A stretch of 64,000 nt of DNA from JAGQYP01 sp041392305 (GTDB lineage: Bacteria > Bacteroidota > Bacteroidia > Flavobacteriales_D > Crocinitomicaceae): NCBI GenBank assembly GCA_041392305.1, contig JAWKMJ010000006.1:1-64000 (forward strand), in the 5' to 3' direction. A program made the position numbers and the translations under genes. Below the pieces are notes generated by a model. The model was given only the letters and a program-made list of their open reading frames with translations. It was not told the DNA's origin and made no database searches. Every line of letters starts with the position of its first letter. The stretch's first letter is position 1. Positions 43,706 through 52,794 of this stretch are shown here, piece after piece.

Positions 43706-44410
43706 ATGAGAATAATCAGCAAAGATGGAAAGAGAATTGATGGGAAGGAGAGCACTGCAGCCATCAAGAAAAAACTTAAGGAGGAGGATCCTATCATCGT
43801 AAATGCCACAAAGGATGAAGACATGGAAGAATTGTCACCAATGGATCCGCCAGATGCCTATGATGAAAAAAGAACTGTTTCCAAAGATGTTGCTGTTTCA
43901 AACAAAATGCTACTTGAATTAATGGAGGAGCATAAGGCAGTAATTGAACATTGTGATGAATTTGAAAAGGCGCTCAACGAATTCAAGGAGGCTGGCTTTT
44001 ATATTACAAAAGAAATTAACGACACCTTTAATAAATTCTTTGTCTTTTTTGATGAGGAAGTTTTGAAGCACAATCGCAAAGAAGAAAGAGGATTATTTCC
44101 AGTACTTCATGAAAGAATGCTTGAAACCGGAGAGCATAGTGAAGGAGAAAATCCACATACTCCGGTAGACTTAATGGAAGATGATCATGTGAAGTTTGTT
44201 CAGTTGGCGACACTTTCTTTTAATTTACTTGGATTGGCCATGCGATTAAAGGACAATGAAGCGAGAGGAATTACGTTTGATTTGGCTTATAATAATGGAA
44301 AAGAACTTGTAGAAATGCTACGATTACATATCTTTAGAGAAGATAATACGTTGTTTCCAATCGCTCAAAACATTCTTACAAAAGAAGATTTTAGTTTATT
44401 AAATGCATAA
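43706..44410 (+). CDS. Hemerythrin-domain protein with charged N-terminal extension
   Basis: 234 residues from the ATG at 43706; an in-frame TTG at 43688 is the alternative. A charged, possibly disordered leader of about 75 residues (KDGKRIDGKESTAAIKKKL ...) precedes a hemerythrin HHE domain. Its ligands are LMEEHKAVIEHCDEF, EVLKHNRKEERGLFP, MEDDHVKFV and LRLHIFREDNTLFPIA. Such di-iron proteins bind O2 or NO or repair iron-sulfur centres. It overlaps moaA by 8 bp and has a perfect FNR-like site upstream. Confidence 0.9.
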   Translation: MRIISKDGKRIDGKESTAAIKKKLKEEDPIIVNATKDEDMEELSPMDPPDAYDEKRTVSKDVAVSNKMLLELMEEHKAVIEHCDEFEKALNEFKEAGFYITKEINDTFNKFFVFFDEEVLKHNRKEERGLFPVLHERMLETGEHSEGENPHTPVDLMEDDHVKFVQLATLSFNLLGLAMRLKDNEARGITFDLAYNNGKELVEMLRLHIFREDNTLFPIAQNILTKEDFSLLNA

Positions 44411-45404
44411 GACTCCTCAAAATATTGTAGACCAATTTGGTCGAGTTCACGATTACCTCAGAATATCTCTTACTGAAAGATGTAATTTAAGATGTTTCTA
44501 TTGCATGCCGGAGGAAGGAATTGAATTAAGAGATAAATCTTGTTTCATGTCTAGTGAGGAAGTTTTGGATATTGCGAAAACTTTTGTGGGCTTAGGAGTA
44601 AAAAAAATTCGATTAACTGGGGGAGAGCCTTTGATCAAAAAGGATGCGAAAAATGTAATCCTTCAGTTGGGTAAATTACCAGTCGAGTTAGCAATTACAA
44701 CTAACGGAGTTCTGGTTGATCGATTCATTGATGTTTTTAAAGAGGCTGGAATTAAAAAAGTCAACGTGAGTTTGGATTCCTTGAACGAGCAACTATTCAA
44801 TAAAATTTCACGCCGAAGTTATTTCCAAAAGATCAAGGAGAATATTTCTTTGTTAGTGAAAGAGGGGTTTGAAACCAAAATCAATGTAGTCGTAATTAAA
44901 GATGTGAATGAGCACGAAATAGTTGATTTTGTGAAATGGACACAAAAGGAAAATGTGCATGTTCGGTTTATTGAATTTATGCCTTTTGATGGTAATAAAT
45001 GGGAGTGGGAAAGAAAGGTCTCTTATAAAAAGATCTATGAAATTATTGAAAAGGAATACGGGGCAAATAGAATCCTAAAAATTCAGGATGCTAAAAATGA
45101 TACTTCTAAAAATTATAGATTATTTGACGGGAAAGGAACCTTTGGAGTAATTGCTTCTGTAACTAATCCATTTTGCGATACCTGCAATCGAATCCGTCTT
45201 ACAGCCGATGGTAAAATCAAGAATTGTTTATTTTCGCAATCAGAAACAGATTTGCTTACCGCTCATCGCAATGGGGTAGATATAAAAAGTTTAATTATGA
45301 CTTCAATCTTAACCAAAGAAAAGCAAAGAGGAGGAGTAGGAGAGTTTGATCAGCTTCAAATGGATAAAATGAAGAATAGAAGTATGATTGCTATTGGAGG
45401 ATAA
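44403..45404 (+). CDS. moaA: GTP 3',8-cyclase
   Basis: 333 residues. It starts molybdenum cofactor synthesis from GTP by radical SAM chemistry. The first 4Fe-4S cluster uses Cys27, Cys31 and Cys34 (ERCNLRCFYC); the second uses Cys258, Cys261 and Cys275 (FCDTCNRIRL ... NCLF). The protein ends in Gly-Gly, which is needed for activity in MoaA. The gene overlaps the hemerythrin gene by 8 bp and precedes a Crp/Fnr gene by 4 bp, so its supply is tied to the low-oxygen program. Confidence 0.97.
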   Translation: MHKTPQNIVDQFGRVHDYLRISLTERCNLRCFYCMPEEGIELRDKSCFMSSEEVLDIAKTFVGLGVKKIRLTGGEPLIKKDAKNVILQLGKLPVELAITTNGVLVDRFIDVFKEAGIKKVNVSLDSLNEQLFNKISRRSYFQKIKENISLLVKEGFETKINVVVIKDVNEHEIVDFVKWTQKENVHVRFIEFMPFDGNKWEWERKVSYKKIYEIIEKEYGANRILKIQDAKNDTSKNYRLFDGKGTFGVIASVTNPFCDTCNRIRLTADGKIKNCLFSQSETDLLTAHRNGVDIKSLIMTSILTKEKQRGGVGEFDQLQMDKMKNRSMIAIGG

Positions 45405-45408
45405 GAAT

Positions 45409-46083
45409 ATGCTGAGTTTTATAGATAAATACCTAAGTAAAGAGTGGAAAGAATATCTCAACATCCACAAAGAACTTAAAGCCTACAAAAAAAACGAAAT
45501 CATTTTTCATGCCGGTGAGGAAGGGCATGGATTGTATGTTATTCTTTCTGGAAAAGTAAAAGTATCGTATCTGCAATTCAATGGTTCTGAAAGACTCATT
45601 CGTTTGGCTACAAGTGGAGAACTTCTTGGTCATCGTGCTTTTGGCGGGAATTGGGAGTATCCTATTTCTGCTTTGGTCTTAGAGGATGTTGAAGTCTTGT
45701 ATATTCCTTTAAAAGTATTTGAAACAATGGTGAAAGCTGATGCGAATTTCAGTTTTCATATGATGATGTTTTTTGCTGAAGAATTAAGAAAATCTGAAGC
45801 AAAAATCAAGCATTATCCGGTTAAAAATTTAGTTGCAAGAGCTGTACTGGATAATTATCGAGCTTTTGGATTTGTTGAGGAGTCAGACTCTAAAATAGAT
45901 CACACTTTATCTAGAAGAGATTATGCCAGTATGGCAGGGACCACTTACGAAACAGTTGTTCGAAGTTTGGCACAAATGAAAAAAGATCAAATCATCGATT
46001 TTGAAGGAAAATCTATCCATATTTTAGATCTTGATAAATTGCAAAATCTTGCTCATCCACCCTATAAAAAAGCTAAGAAATAA
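45409..46083 (+). CDS. Crp/Fnr-family regulator without cysteines
   Basis: About 224 residues from the ATG at 45409, 4 bp after moaA. Sensor barrel about 20-115 (FHAGEEGHGLYVILSGKVKVS), then a long helix and an HTH (RDYASMAGTTYETVVRSLAQM) with the recognition-helix Glu and Arg retained. I see no cysteine in the whole protein, so it cannot carry a cysteine-ligated Fe-S cluster. A heme-type (DNR-like) NO sensor or a small-ligand regulator is possible. With the cysteine-rich paralogue at 32299 it could form an O2-then-NO cascade, as in denitrifiers. Confidence 0.88.
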   Translation: MLSFIDKYLSKEWKEYLNIHKELKAYKKNEIIFHAGEEGHGLYVILSGKVKVSYLQFNGSERLIRLATSGELLGHRAFGGNWEYPISALVLEDVEVLYIPLKVFETMVKADANFSFHMMMFFAEELRKSEAKIKHYPVKNLVARAVLDNYRAFGFVEESDSKIDHTLSRRDYASMAGTTYETVVRSLAQMKKDQIIDFEGKSIHILDLDKLQNLAHPPYKKAKK

Positions 46084-46211
46084 ATCTAATTTCTTCTTCT
46101 TTTTTTAACGGACAATTTATGTTTACTTACATTTGATTTTGTTAAATAGCTTGTAGTCAGTTATTTATATATGTGTTTTTAAGAATAGTGACTTTCAAAT
46201 CACTAGAATTT

Positions 46212-46256
46212 ATAATCTATATCATATTCTCAATTGATTCCGGTTGATTATGTTTA
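46212..46256 (+). promoter_or_regulatory. Weak FNR-like site and -7 box upstream of nrdJ
   Basis: ATAAT-CTAT-ATCAT at 46212-46225 (one mismatch) and TATGTTTA at 46249-46256, centres 34 bp apart, the same layout as the stronger sites. A leader of about 85 bp would remain before the nrdJ ATG. The rest of the 263-bp gap shows no clear B12 riboswitch box. Confidence 0.5.
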
Positions 46257-46346
46257 AAAGAATCAAAAATCGCTGTCATCTCTAGATTCTTAAAAATTAA
46301 TTTTAATCAGTTTATCAGTTCTGAAAATTTTAAAATACCGAGAATT

Positions 46347-48917
46347 ATGAAAGTAAAGGAAAATGAAAAAGAGGGACAGGCTCATGCTGATAAAAAGGTA
46401 TTTAGTTATAAAAAAGTACTAGATAGTTGTTTGTCTTATTTTAAAGGAGATGAGCTTGCCGCAACCACTTGGATGAATAAATATGCATTGAAAAATCAGC
46501 AAGGAGATTTTGTTGAATTAACTCCTGATGATATGCATAAGAGAATGGCAAAAGAATTTGCTAGAATCGAGGAAAGGTACCAAAAGAAAGAGCTTCATGA
46601 AGATCAACAAATCCATTTGTCTTCTTATGGGAAATTCAGAGAAAGCCTGGACAAAGAGAAAATCTATCAATTGTTTAAGGATTTTGATTATGTAATTCCG
46701 CAAGGGAGCGTGATGTCTGGTTTAGGGAATAAATATCAGTTGGCCTCTCTGTCTAATTGTGTGGTGATCCCTGAAATTCACGATTCATATGGAGGAATCA
46801 TGAGGGTAGACCAGCAATTGGTTCAATTATTTAAAAGAAGGTGTGGGGTTGGTGTGGATCTTTCTGGATTAAGACCAGCACATGCAAAAGTATCTAATTC
46901 AGCAGGAACCACTTCAGGGGCGGTTTCTTTTATGGAGAGGTTTTCAAATACTACTAGGGAAGTTGCTCAAAATGGAAGAAGAGGAGCTTTGATGATTACT
47001 ATGGATGTTGCGCATCCGGATATTGAAAACTTTATCTCGATCAAGCAAGATTTAACCAAGGTTACAGGTGCGAATATTTCAGTTAGAATATCTGATGAAT
47101 TCATGGAGGCTGTTCGAAATAATAAAAAGTTCAAACTTCGATGGCCAATTGATTCGGAAGAACCACAGGTAGCAAAAAAAGTAAATGCAAAAGCATTATG
47201 GGATAAAATAGTTCATTGTGCCCATCATACGGCTGAACCTGGAATCATTTTTTGGGATCGTCAACATTTGTACTCGACTTCATCGGTGTATCCTGGATTT
47301 GAAAATGTGTCGACCAATCCATGTTCTGAAATCGCTATGCAAGGAGGGGATAGCTGTAGATTGATTGCCTTAAATCTTTATTCTTTTGTATCCAATCCTT
47401 TTACAAATCAAGCTCAATTTGATTTTGGTAAATTTTATGAATACACATACGAAACTCAAAGATTGATGGATGATCTTGTGGATTTGGAGTTGGAGGCAAT
47501 CGAGAAGATTAAAAGAAAAATTCAAAATGATCCAGAACCCGATGAGGTGAAAGTAGAGGAGTTGAAAACCTGGGAAATGTTGGAAAATGCAGGTAGAAAA
47601 GGTCGTAGGACTGGCTTAGGTTTTACTGCAATGGCTGATACTTTAGCGGCGATGGGGATGAATTACGATTCTGAAAAAGCTATTGAGTTTATGGAGTCCG
47701 TAATGAAAGAAAAATGCAGAGCAGAGTTTGATAGTTCTGTTGATATGTCAATCGAAAGAGGAAGTTTTGAAGGTTTTGATCCTGTGTATGAAAATATTTC
47801 AGAGTTCATCCAGATGATGAAAAAAGAATTGCCTTCGGTGTATGAAAGAATGATGGTTTTCGGTAGAAGAAATATTTCACTCAGTACCGTGGCGCCAACC
47901 GGATCATTGAGTATGCTTGCTCAAACGTCTTCAGGAATTGAGCCAGTATTTCTTATGTCCTATAAAAGAAGAAGAAAATTAGGAAAGGAAGTGGATGAGT
48001 CAAAAGTTGATTTCGTAGATGAGTTGGGTGATAAATGGGAAGAATTCGATGTCTATCATCCAAAATTGAGATCATGGATGGAAATTTCTGGGAAAGAAAA
48101 TTTAGATGAAAGCCCCTATTTTAAGTCAACAGCCAACGATATTGATTGGAAGAAAAGAGTTGAAATGCAATCGGTAATCCAAAAATATACAACGCATTCT
48201 ATCAGTTCTACAATTAATTTACCTAGTGATGTTTCTACTGAAGAAGTAGGAGAAATTTATATGGATTCCTGGTTGCATGGATTGAAAGGGATCACAGTTT
48301 ATAGAGATGGATCAAGAAATGGAGTTTTAATAACTGAAGATGCCAAATCCAACAATGAAATTATTGAAACGAAACCACCAAAAAGACCAGTGAAGTTGAA
48401 TGCAGATGTACTCCGATTTCAAAATAACAATGAAAAATGGATTGCAGTTATTGGGCTATTACATGGAAAACCCTATGAAATCTTTACAGGAAAAGCTGAA
48501 GATTCTTTTTATTTACCCCATTGGGTAGAGTCTGGCTATATCATTAAAAATCACACGGATTCAGGTAAAAGTAGATACGATTTTCAGTATTGCGACAAAG
48601 AGCAATATAAAGTGACCATCGAGGGCTTGTCTAGATCATTTGATAAAGAATGTTGGAACTATGCAAAATTGATTTCTTCTGTATTGCGTCATGGAATGCC
48701 TTTACCATATGTTGTGGATTTGATCTCGAATTTGGATTTGCATCATGATAATATAAATACCTGGAAAGCCGGAGTTTCAAGAGCGCTAAAAAAATACATA
48801 GCCAATGGAACTAAAGCGGTCGATCATCTTTGTCATGAATGCGGAGATGAAGAAGGTTTGATCTTTGAAGAAGGCTGCTTAAAATGCAAAAATTGTGGAC
48901 ACACAAAATGCGGCTAA
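46347..48917 (+). CDS. nrdJ: Adenosylcobalamin-dependent (class II) ribonucleotide reductase
   Basis: 856 residues. It reduces ribonucleotides without oxygen, using B12. The thiyl-radical cysteine is Cys326 in NPCSE, and the redox pair is Cys138 (LSNCVV) and Cys337. VAPTGSLSMLAQTSSGIEP is the substrate-phosphate loop. The C-terminus holds a zinc-ribbon-like segment (CHECGDEEG ... CKNCGHTKCG) for re-reduction. A class II enzyme here would let DNA synthesis continue during nitrate respiration. A weak FNR-like promoter supports co-regulation. It ends tail-to-tail with modC. Confidence 0.96.
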   Translation: MKVKENEKEGQAHADKKVFSYKKVLDSCLSYFKGDELAATTWMNKYALKNQQGDFVELTPDDMHKRMAKEFARIEERYQKKELHEDQQIHLSSYGKFRESLDKEKIYQLFKDFDYVIPQGSVMSGLGNKYQLASLSNCVVIPEIHDSYGGIMRVDQQLVQLFKRRCGVGVDLSGLRPAHAKVSNSAGTTSGAVSFMERFSNTTREVAQNGRRGALMITMDVAHPDIENFISIKQDLTKVTGANISVRISDEFMEAVRNNKKFKLRWPIDSEEPQVAKKVNAKALWDKIVHCAHHTAEPGIIFWDRQHLYSTSSVYPGFENVSTNPCSEIAMQGGDSCRLIALNLYSFVSNPFTNQAQFDFGKFYEYTYETQRLMDDLVDLELEAIEKIKRKIQNDPEPDEVKVEELKTWEMLENAGRKGRRTGLGFTAMADTLAAMGMNYDSEKAIEFMESVMKEKCRAEFDSSVDMSIERGSFEGFDPVYENISEFIQMMKKELPSVYERMMVFGRRNISLSTVAPTGSLSMLAQTSSGIEPVFLMSYKRRRKLGKEVDESKVDFVDELGDKWEEFDVYHPKLRSWMEISGKENLDESPYFKSTANDIDWKKRVEMQSVIQKYTTHSISSTINLPSDVSTEEVGEIYMDSWLHGLKGITVYRDGSRNGVLITEDAKSNNEIIETKPPKRPVKLNADVLRFQNNNEKWIAVIGLLHGKPYEIFTGKAEDSFYLPHWVESGYIIKNHTDSGKSRYDFQYCDKEQYKVTIEGLSRSFDKECWNYAKLISSVLRHGMPLPYVVDLISNLDLHHDNINTWKAGVSRALKKYIANGTKAVDHLCHECGDEEGLIFEEGCLKCKNCGHTKCG

Positions 48918-48923
48918 ACTTTT

Positions 48924-48955
48924 GGGTGGAGCTAAGGCTTCACCCTAATTTTTTT
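48924..48955 (+). terminator. Intrinsic terminator after nrdJ
   Basis: Stem GGGTGGAGC / GCTTCACCC (one G-T pair, 4-base loop) at 48924-48945, followed by TAA and a T-run. It overlaps the last codons of the convergent modC gene. Confidence 0.85.
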
Positions 48956-49792
48956 CAAATCCAGATCTATTAAAATGATTTGACCAACCTGAAGTGTTGC
49001 AAATTTTTCTTTTGCAATCGGAGTAGTAATGATATTGCCAAATGCCGAGAAAGTAACTTCTCTAGTATCCGGATTTAAAGCAAGAATTCTTCCTTGTATT
49101 GTTTTCTGATTTTCTCCAGATTCGATTTGTAAAACTTCTGAAACACTTCCTTGTTGAAGAACTTTTCCATCTTCTAGTTCAATTACTTTATTTGCTAGAT
49201 TCAGAATTTCAAGTTCATCATGACTCACCATAATAATAGTAAGCTGATACTTTTTATGTATCTCAATCAAGTATTCTTGAAGCTTTGTTCTAAGATCTAA
49301 ATCTAAAGCAGAAAGAGGTTCGTCTAGAAATAAATATTTAGGCTTGGTTACAAGAGCACGCGCCAGTGCAACTCTTTGTTTTTGTCCTCCTGAAATAGTG
49401 TTGGGGTATTGATTTTGAATTTGATCTAATTCCGTTATTTCAAGAAGTTCCTTGATTAATTTTTGATCTTCATTTTTGTTTCCATATTCAAGATTTTGAC
49501 GCACTGTCATATTGGGAAACAAAGCATAGTCTTGAAAAACAAATCCAACATTTCTATTTTGAGTCTTTACAAAAGTTTTTGTCTCTGAGTTGTACCATTC
49601 TTCCGAATCACTTGAAATCAACCCTTTGTCTGGTTTTTCCAATCCCGATAATAATCGAAGAAGTGTCGTTTTTCCAGATCCCGACTTCCCTTTGATGGCA
49701 ACAAAATCACCTGTTTTGATGTGAATGGTGAATTCAGTTTCAAAAGCATTCTTCTTATGCCCCAATTTTTTAGAAATAGCGGCCTGAATCAT
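48932..49792 (-). CDS. modC: Molybdate ABC transporter ATP-binding protein
   Basis: 286 residues. Walker A is GKSGSGKT (35-42), the ABC signature ISGGQKQRVALARAL, Walker B YLFLDEPLSALD, and the H-loop MVSHDELE. A C-terminal MOBE-like domain from about 225 (IQGRILALNPDTREVTFSAFG) would bind oxyanion. It powers molybdate import. It overlaps modB by 4 bp; gene order on this strand is modA, modB, modC. Confidence 0.94.
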   Translation of the reverse strand: MIQAAISKKLGHKKNAFETEFTIHIKTGDFVAIKGKSGSGKTTLLRLLSGLEKPDKGLISSDSEEWYNSETKTFVKTQNRNVGFVFQDYALFPNMTVRQNLEYGNKNEDQKLIKELLEITELDQIQNQYPNTISGGQKQRVALARALVTKPKYLFLDEPLSALDLDLRTKLQEYLIEIHKKYQLTIIMVSHDELEILNLANKVIELEDGKVLQQGSVSEVLQIESGENQKTIQGRILALNPDTREVTFSAFGNIITTPIAKEKFATLQVGQIILIDLDLKKIRVKP

Positions 49793-50460
49793 AAAAGAAC
49801 ATTTTTATTTCCTTGTCTTCTAAAATATACAAGAAGGAGAATGAGAAACATAATTCCAAGGAGCATTCCAGAGTACTGATGAGCGGTTTGGTAGTCCAAA
49901 GATTCTACTTTGGAATAAATATCGATAGAAAGCACTCTAGTTTCATCAGGAATATTCCCTCCAATCATCAATACCACTCCAAATTCTCCGATAGTGTGAG
50001 CAAAGGTTAATACAATACCTGTGAGAATGGAGTTTTTGATATTGGGAAGTTCAATTTTTCTTAAAGTTTGAAATTTCGATTTCCCCATGGTAAAAGATGC
50101 TTCAGCCAGGGAAGGAGGGAGGCTTGAAAATCCATTGGCTACTGGATGTACCATAAAGGGTAAACTATAAATAATCGACCCAATGACTAGTCCAGGAAAT
50201 GAAAATGCAAGTTGGAGTCCGAGAGTGTTATTGAAAAAACTACCAATAGCACTTTCTGGACTAAATGAAATCAACAAATAAAATCCAATTACTGTAGGTG
50301 GTAGAATCAAGGGTAAACTTACGATGGCCTCAACAACTGGTTTGAAAAGAGAATTGGATTTTGAAAGCCAGTAGCCAAGTGGTATCGCAATCAAAAGCAA
50401 GATCAAAGTCGTGCACAAGGCCAATTCTAAGCTGAGAAATATTGGAGACCAATCGAACAT
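49789..50460 (-). CDS. modB: Molybdate ABC transporter permease
   Basis: 223 residues with five to six membrane helices. PLILPPTVIGFYLL near the N-terminus and the EAA loop LAEASFTMGKSKFQTLRKIELPNI, which contacts ModC, are characteristic of ModB. It starts 27 bp after modA and overlaps modC by 4 bp. Confidence 0.94.
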   Translation of the reverse strand: MFDWSPIFLSLELALCTTLILLLIAIPLGYWLSKSNSLFKPVVEAIVSLPLILPPTVIGFYLLISFSPESAIGSFFNNTLGLQLAFSFPGLVIGSIIYSLPFMVHPVANGFSSLPPSLAEASFTMGKSKFQTLRKIELPNIKNSILTGIVLTFAHTIGEFGVVLMIGGNIPDETRVLSIDIYSKVESLDYQTAHQYSGMLLGIMFLILLLVYFRRQGNKNVLL

Positions 50461-50487
50461 AGATTTGAAAGTACGAAAATAAATTAA

Positions 50488-51237
50488 TTAGGGTTTGGAT
50501 TCTGGTACTGAGTATCCATGTTTAAGCAAGATTTTCTGAGCAGTTTCAGAACTCAGAAAGGCATAGAATTCTCTGCAAATTTCCTTTTCCTTTGAGTGAT
50601 TTAAAAGTGCAACATCTTGTTGAATTGGTGTGTAAAGTGAAGGTTCAATTTCAATGTAGCGACCTTTATTTTTCATGTCAGGAGAAGAGACTACGGAAAG
50701 TGCAGTAAACCCAATATCCACACTTCCACTTGAAATGAAAACATTGGTTTGGGAGATGCTTTCTCCATAAACTAGCTTGTCTTTTACTTTTTCGTAAATC
50801 CCTAAATTTTTCAGACAATTCACACTTTGTTTTCCATAAGGTGCGGTTGCTGGATTGGCAATACCAATTTTTTGAATTTGATCTGAAGTCAATAGTTCAA
50901 TTGAAGGCTCAATATTTTGACTTGTCCATAAAATCAATTTACCGATTGCATAAGTTTTAGGCTTTTCGATAGTTAGATCAGCTTTAAAAAGTTCTTCGGG
51001 ATATTTCTGATTAGCAGCAATAAAAAGGTCAAAAGGAGCTCCGTTTTTAATTTGAGCATATAAATTTCCAGAGGAGTTGATGACGAGGTCAAATTCTACA
51101 TCATGGTCTTTTTTAAATTCCTCAATTAATTCTTCTGTAGCAAATTGCATGTTTGCAGAGGTTGCAATTCGAATTTTTTTCTCAGACTGACATCCGAAAA
51201 ACATAATCAAAACCAAAAGAATGAGGAAATGCTTCAT
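50488..51237 (-). CDS. modA: Molybdate-binding lipoprotein
   Basis: 249 residues. The signal LILLVLIMFFGC gives a lipobox with Cys16, so the binding protein is membrane-tethered, as expected in this phylum. IRIATSANMQFATEELIEEF and VINSSGNLYAQIKNGAPFD are ModA motifs whose Ser residues bind the oxyanion, and IGIANPATAPYG follows. First gene of modABC. No palindrome or clear promoter box was seen upstream, so its regulation is unclear. Confidence 0.93.
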   Translation of the reverse strand: MKHFLILLVLIMFFGCQSEKKIRIATSANMQFATEELIEEFKKDHDVEFDLVINSSGNLYAQIKNGAPFDLFIAANQKYPEELFKADLTIEKPKTYAIGKLILWTSQNIEPSIELLTSDQIQKIGIANPATAPYGKQSVNCLKNLGIYEKVKDKLVYGESISQTNVFISSGSVDIGFTALSVVSSPDMKNKGRYIEIEPSLYTPIQQDVALLNHSKEKEICREFYAFLSSETAQKILLKHGYSVPESKP

Positions 51238-51312
51238 TTTAAAAGATTTCTAAATTAGAAAGAAACAAAGAAAAGGAAATCTAGCTTCTCTTCAGTTGAG
51301 TAGCATCATATT

Positions 51313-51348
51313 TCAGAAAAAAAAGTAGCCCATTACTGAGCTACTTTT
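51313..51348 (-). terminator. Intrinsic terminator at the end of the nar operon
   Basis: On the minus strand AAAAGTAGC and GCTACTTTT pair over 9 bp with a 10-base loop, and the stem runs into eight T. It is 24 bp past the narI stop codon and separates nar from modA. Confidence 0.92.
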
Positions 51349-51371
51349 AAAATTAAAATTGATTTTCAGGG

Positions 51372-52769
51372 TTAATGGTTTCTAGGTTTTCTACCAACAT
51401 TATATCTTGTAGTTTTTCTAATTGTAGAACGATTCCAGTTCCAAATAACCACTTGGTATCTTCTCCATACATAATCAATTGGCGCTACCAAGAAGTGCAT
51501 GAATCTTGTGAATGGAATCAATGCGATCAAAACAAATGCAGAAATAATATGTATTTGAATCAATACTGGTGCTTGCATTACAGCTCCTAAATCAGGATCA
51601 AATGAAAAGATTGATCTTAGGTAAGGAGTTAAAACTGCAGCGAACCAAGAAGATCCCCATCTTACAAAATAAGCAACTCCAATTCCAGAAACAATTTGAG
51701 TTAGTAGAATAGAGTAGACTACTAAATCCATTTTATTTGTAACTACTAATAAAGTTCCTGTAGACAATCTTCTTTTAATTAAAAGTACCAGTCCAAGTAA
51801 TGCTAAAAGTGCAAATGAGAATGAGGCAACTTCAAGAATTAATAATCTTACAGGATGACCATTCCATGCGATTACCGCGGATGGTATCAAAAATGCGATT
51901 AAGTGACCAAAGAAAAGAACCAAGAGTCCCCAGTGAAATGGTTGAGATCCCCAGAATAATTTCTTTCCTTCCAAAAATTGAGAAGAAAGAGAAGATACTT
52001 TGTACCCCTTTCTTGTGTATCTGAAAATAGATCCCAAGATAAAAATTGCCAAAGCAACATAAGGCAATACTCCAAAGAATAAGAGTTTGGTCAGCCCAAT
52101 ATTGTTTTCAAGAGCAAACATCACCCCATGAACAAGCCCACCTGCAATTAGTAAGAATGCGATGAAAGTCATTAAGTGTTCCTTTTTAGCATGAGGTTCC
52201 GGATAAATTCCATTTTCTTCCGAAATTCTTTTCACTTTTCTAGCAAAGAAGAGGATGTAAGCCGAAACTGCTATGATAATGATGAAAGTCCAAAAAGCCC
52301 AACTTTTCTCTTTGTCGGTTAGTTTGAACTCTTTTCCATCTGCAGCTCCTCCACCGGTAGCTACTCCCGTACCTCCAGCATCATTAGAAGCCACTTCTTC
52401 TTTGGCGCTTCCCAAATAATCAATAATGCTTGTAATTTCTCCTTCTGATAATTGAGGGAAAGCTGGCATTGGAGATTTGCTATATTCTTCAAAAATGCTG
52501 ATAGCGTCTTCATCTCCAGAAGCGATGAGTTCACCTGAATTTGTTATCCATTTCAATAACCATTCTTTTTCTCTTTTTTCTGTAATTCCGGCTAATCCAG
52601 GTCCAACACCTCTTTGATCTGTAACTTTGTGACAGGCAGAACAGTTGGTTTCAAATAATTTTTGGCCATCATTTGCAAAACTGGTGCTTGACATCAACAT
52701 AGAAAAGGACATGATAATGGCAGTGATTATCATATTTCCTGCTATCGTTTTATTTCTATTTTTTGACAT
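51372..52769 (-). CDS. narI: Cytochrome c - NarI fusion, nitrate reductase gamma subunit
   Basis: 465 residues. The signal peptide (about 1-32) is followed by a mono-heme cytochrome c with CSACH (Cys43, Cys46, His47) and a likely Met101 ligand, then a Gly/Ala linker (about 122-146). Two extra helices (157-176, 199-219) precede a NarI core from about 228. The core has di-heme b ligands His279/His289 (spacing 10) and His407/His425 (spacing 18), the same spacing as E. coli NarI. It passes quinol electrons to NarH. The fused periplasmic heme offers an additional electron entry or exit. Last gene of the operon. Confidence 0.92.
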   Translation of the reverse strand: MSKNRNKTIAGNMIITAIIMSFSMLMSSTSFANDGQKLFETNCSACHKVTDQRGVGPGLAGITEKREKEWLLKWITNSGELIASGDEDAISIFEEYSKSPMPAFPQLSEGEITSIIDYLGSAKEEVASNDAGGTGVATGGGAADGKEFKLTDKEKSWAFWTFIIIIAVSAYILFFARKVKRISEENGIYPEPHAKKEHLMTFIAFLLIAGGLVHGVMFALENNIGLTKLLFFGVLPYVALAIFILGSIFRYTRKGYKVSSLSSQFLEGKKLFWGSQPFHWGLLVLFFGHLIAFLIPSAVIAWNGHPVRLLILEVASFSFALLALLGLVLLIKRRLSTGTLLVVTNKMDLVVYSILLTQIVSGIGVAYFVRWGSSWFAAVLTPYLRSIFSFDPDLGAVMQAPVLIQIHIISAFVLIALIPFTRFMHFLVAPIDYVWRRYQVVIWNWNRSTIRKTTRYNVGRKPRNH

Positions 52770-52794
52770 AACTTCTAATTTATAATTTGACTAA

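Noticed and set aside
46084..46346. B12 riboswitch upstream of nrdJ
   Set aside because: The gene product uses B12, so I looked for the conserved B12 box and GCCACTG-type segments in the 263-bp gap and did not see them. Only an FNR-like site and a -7 box are visible.
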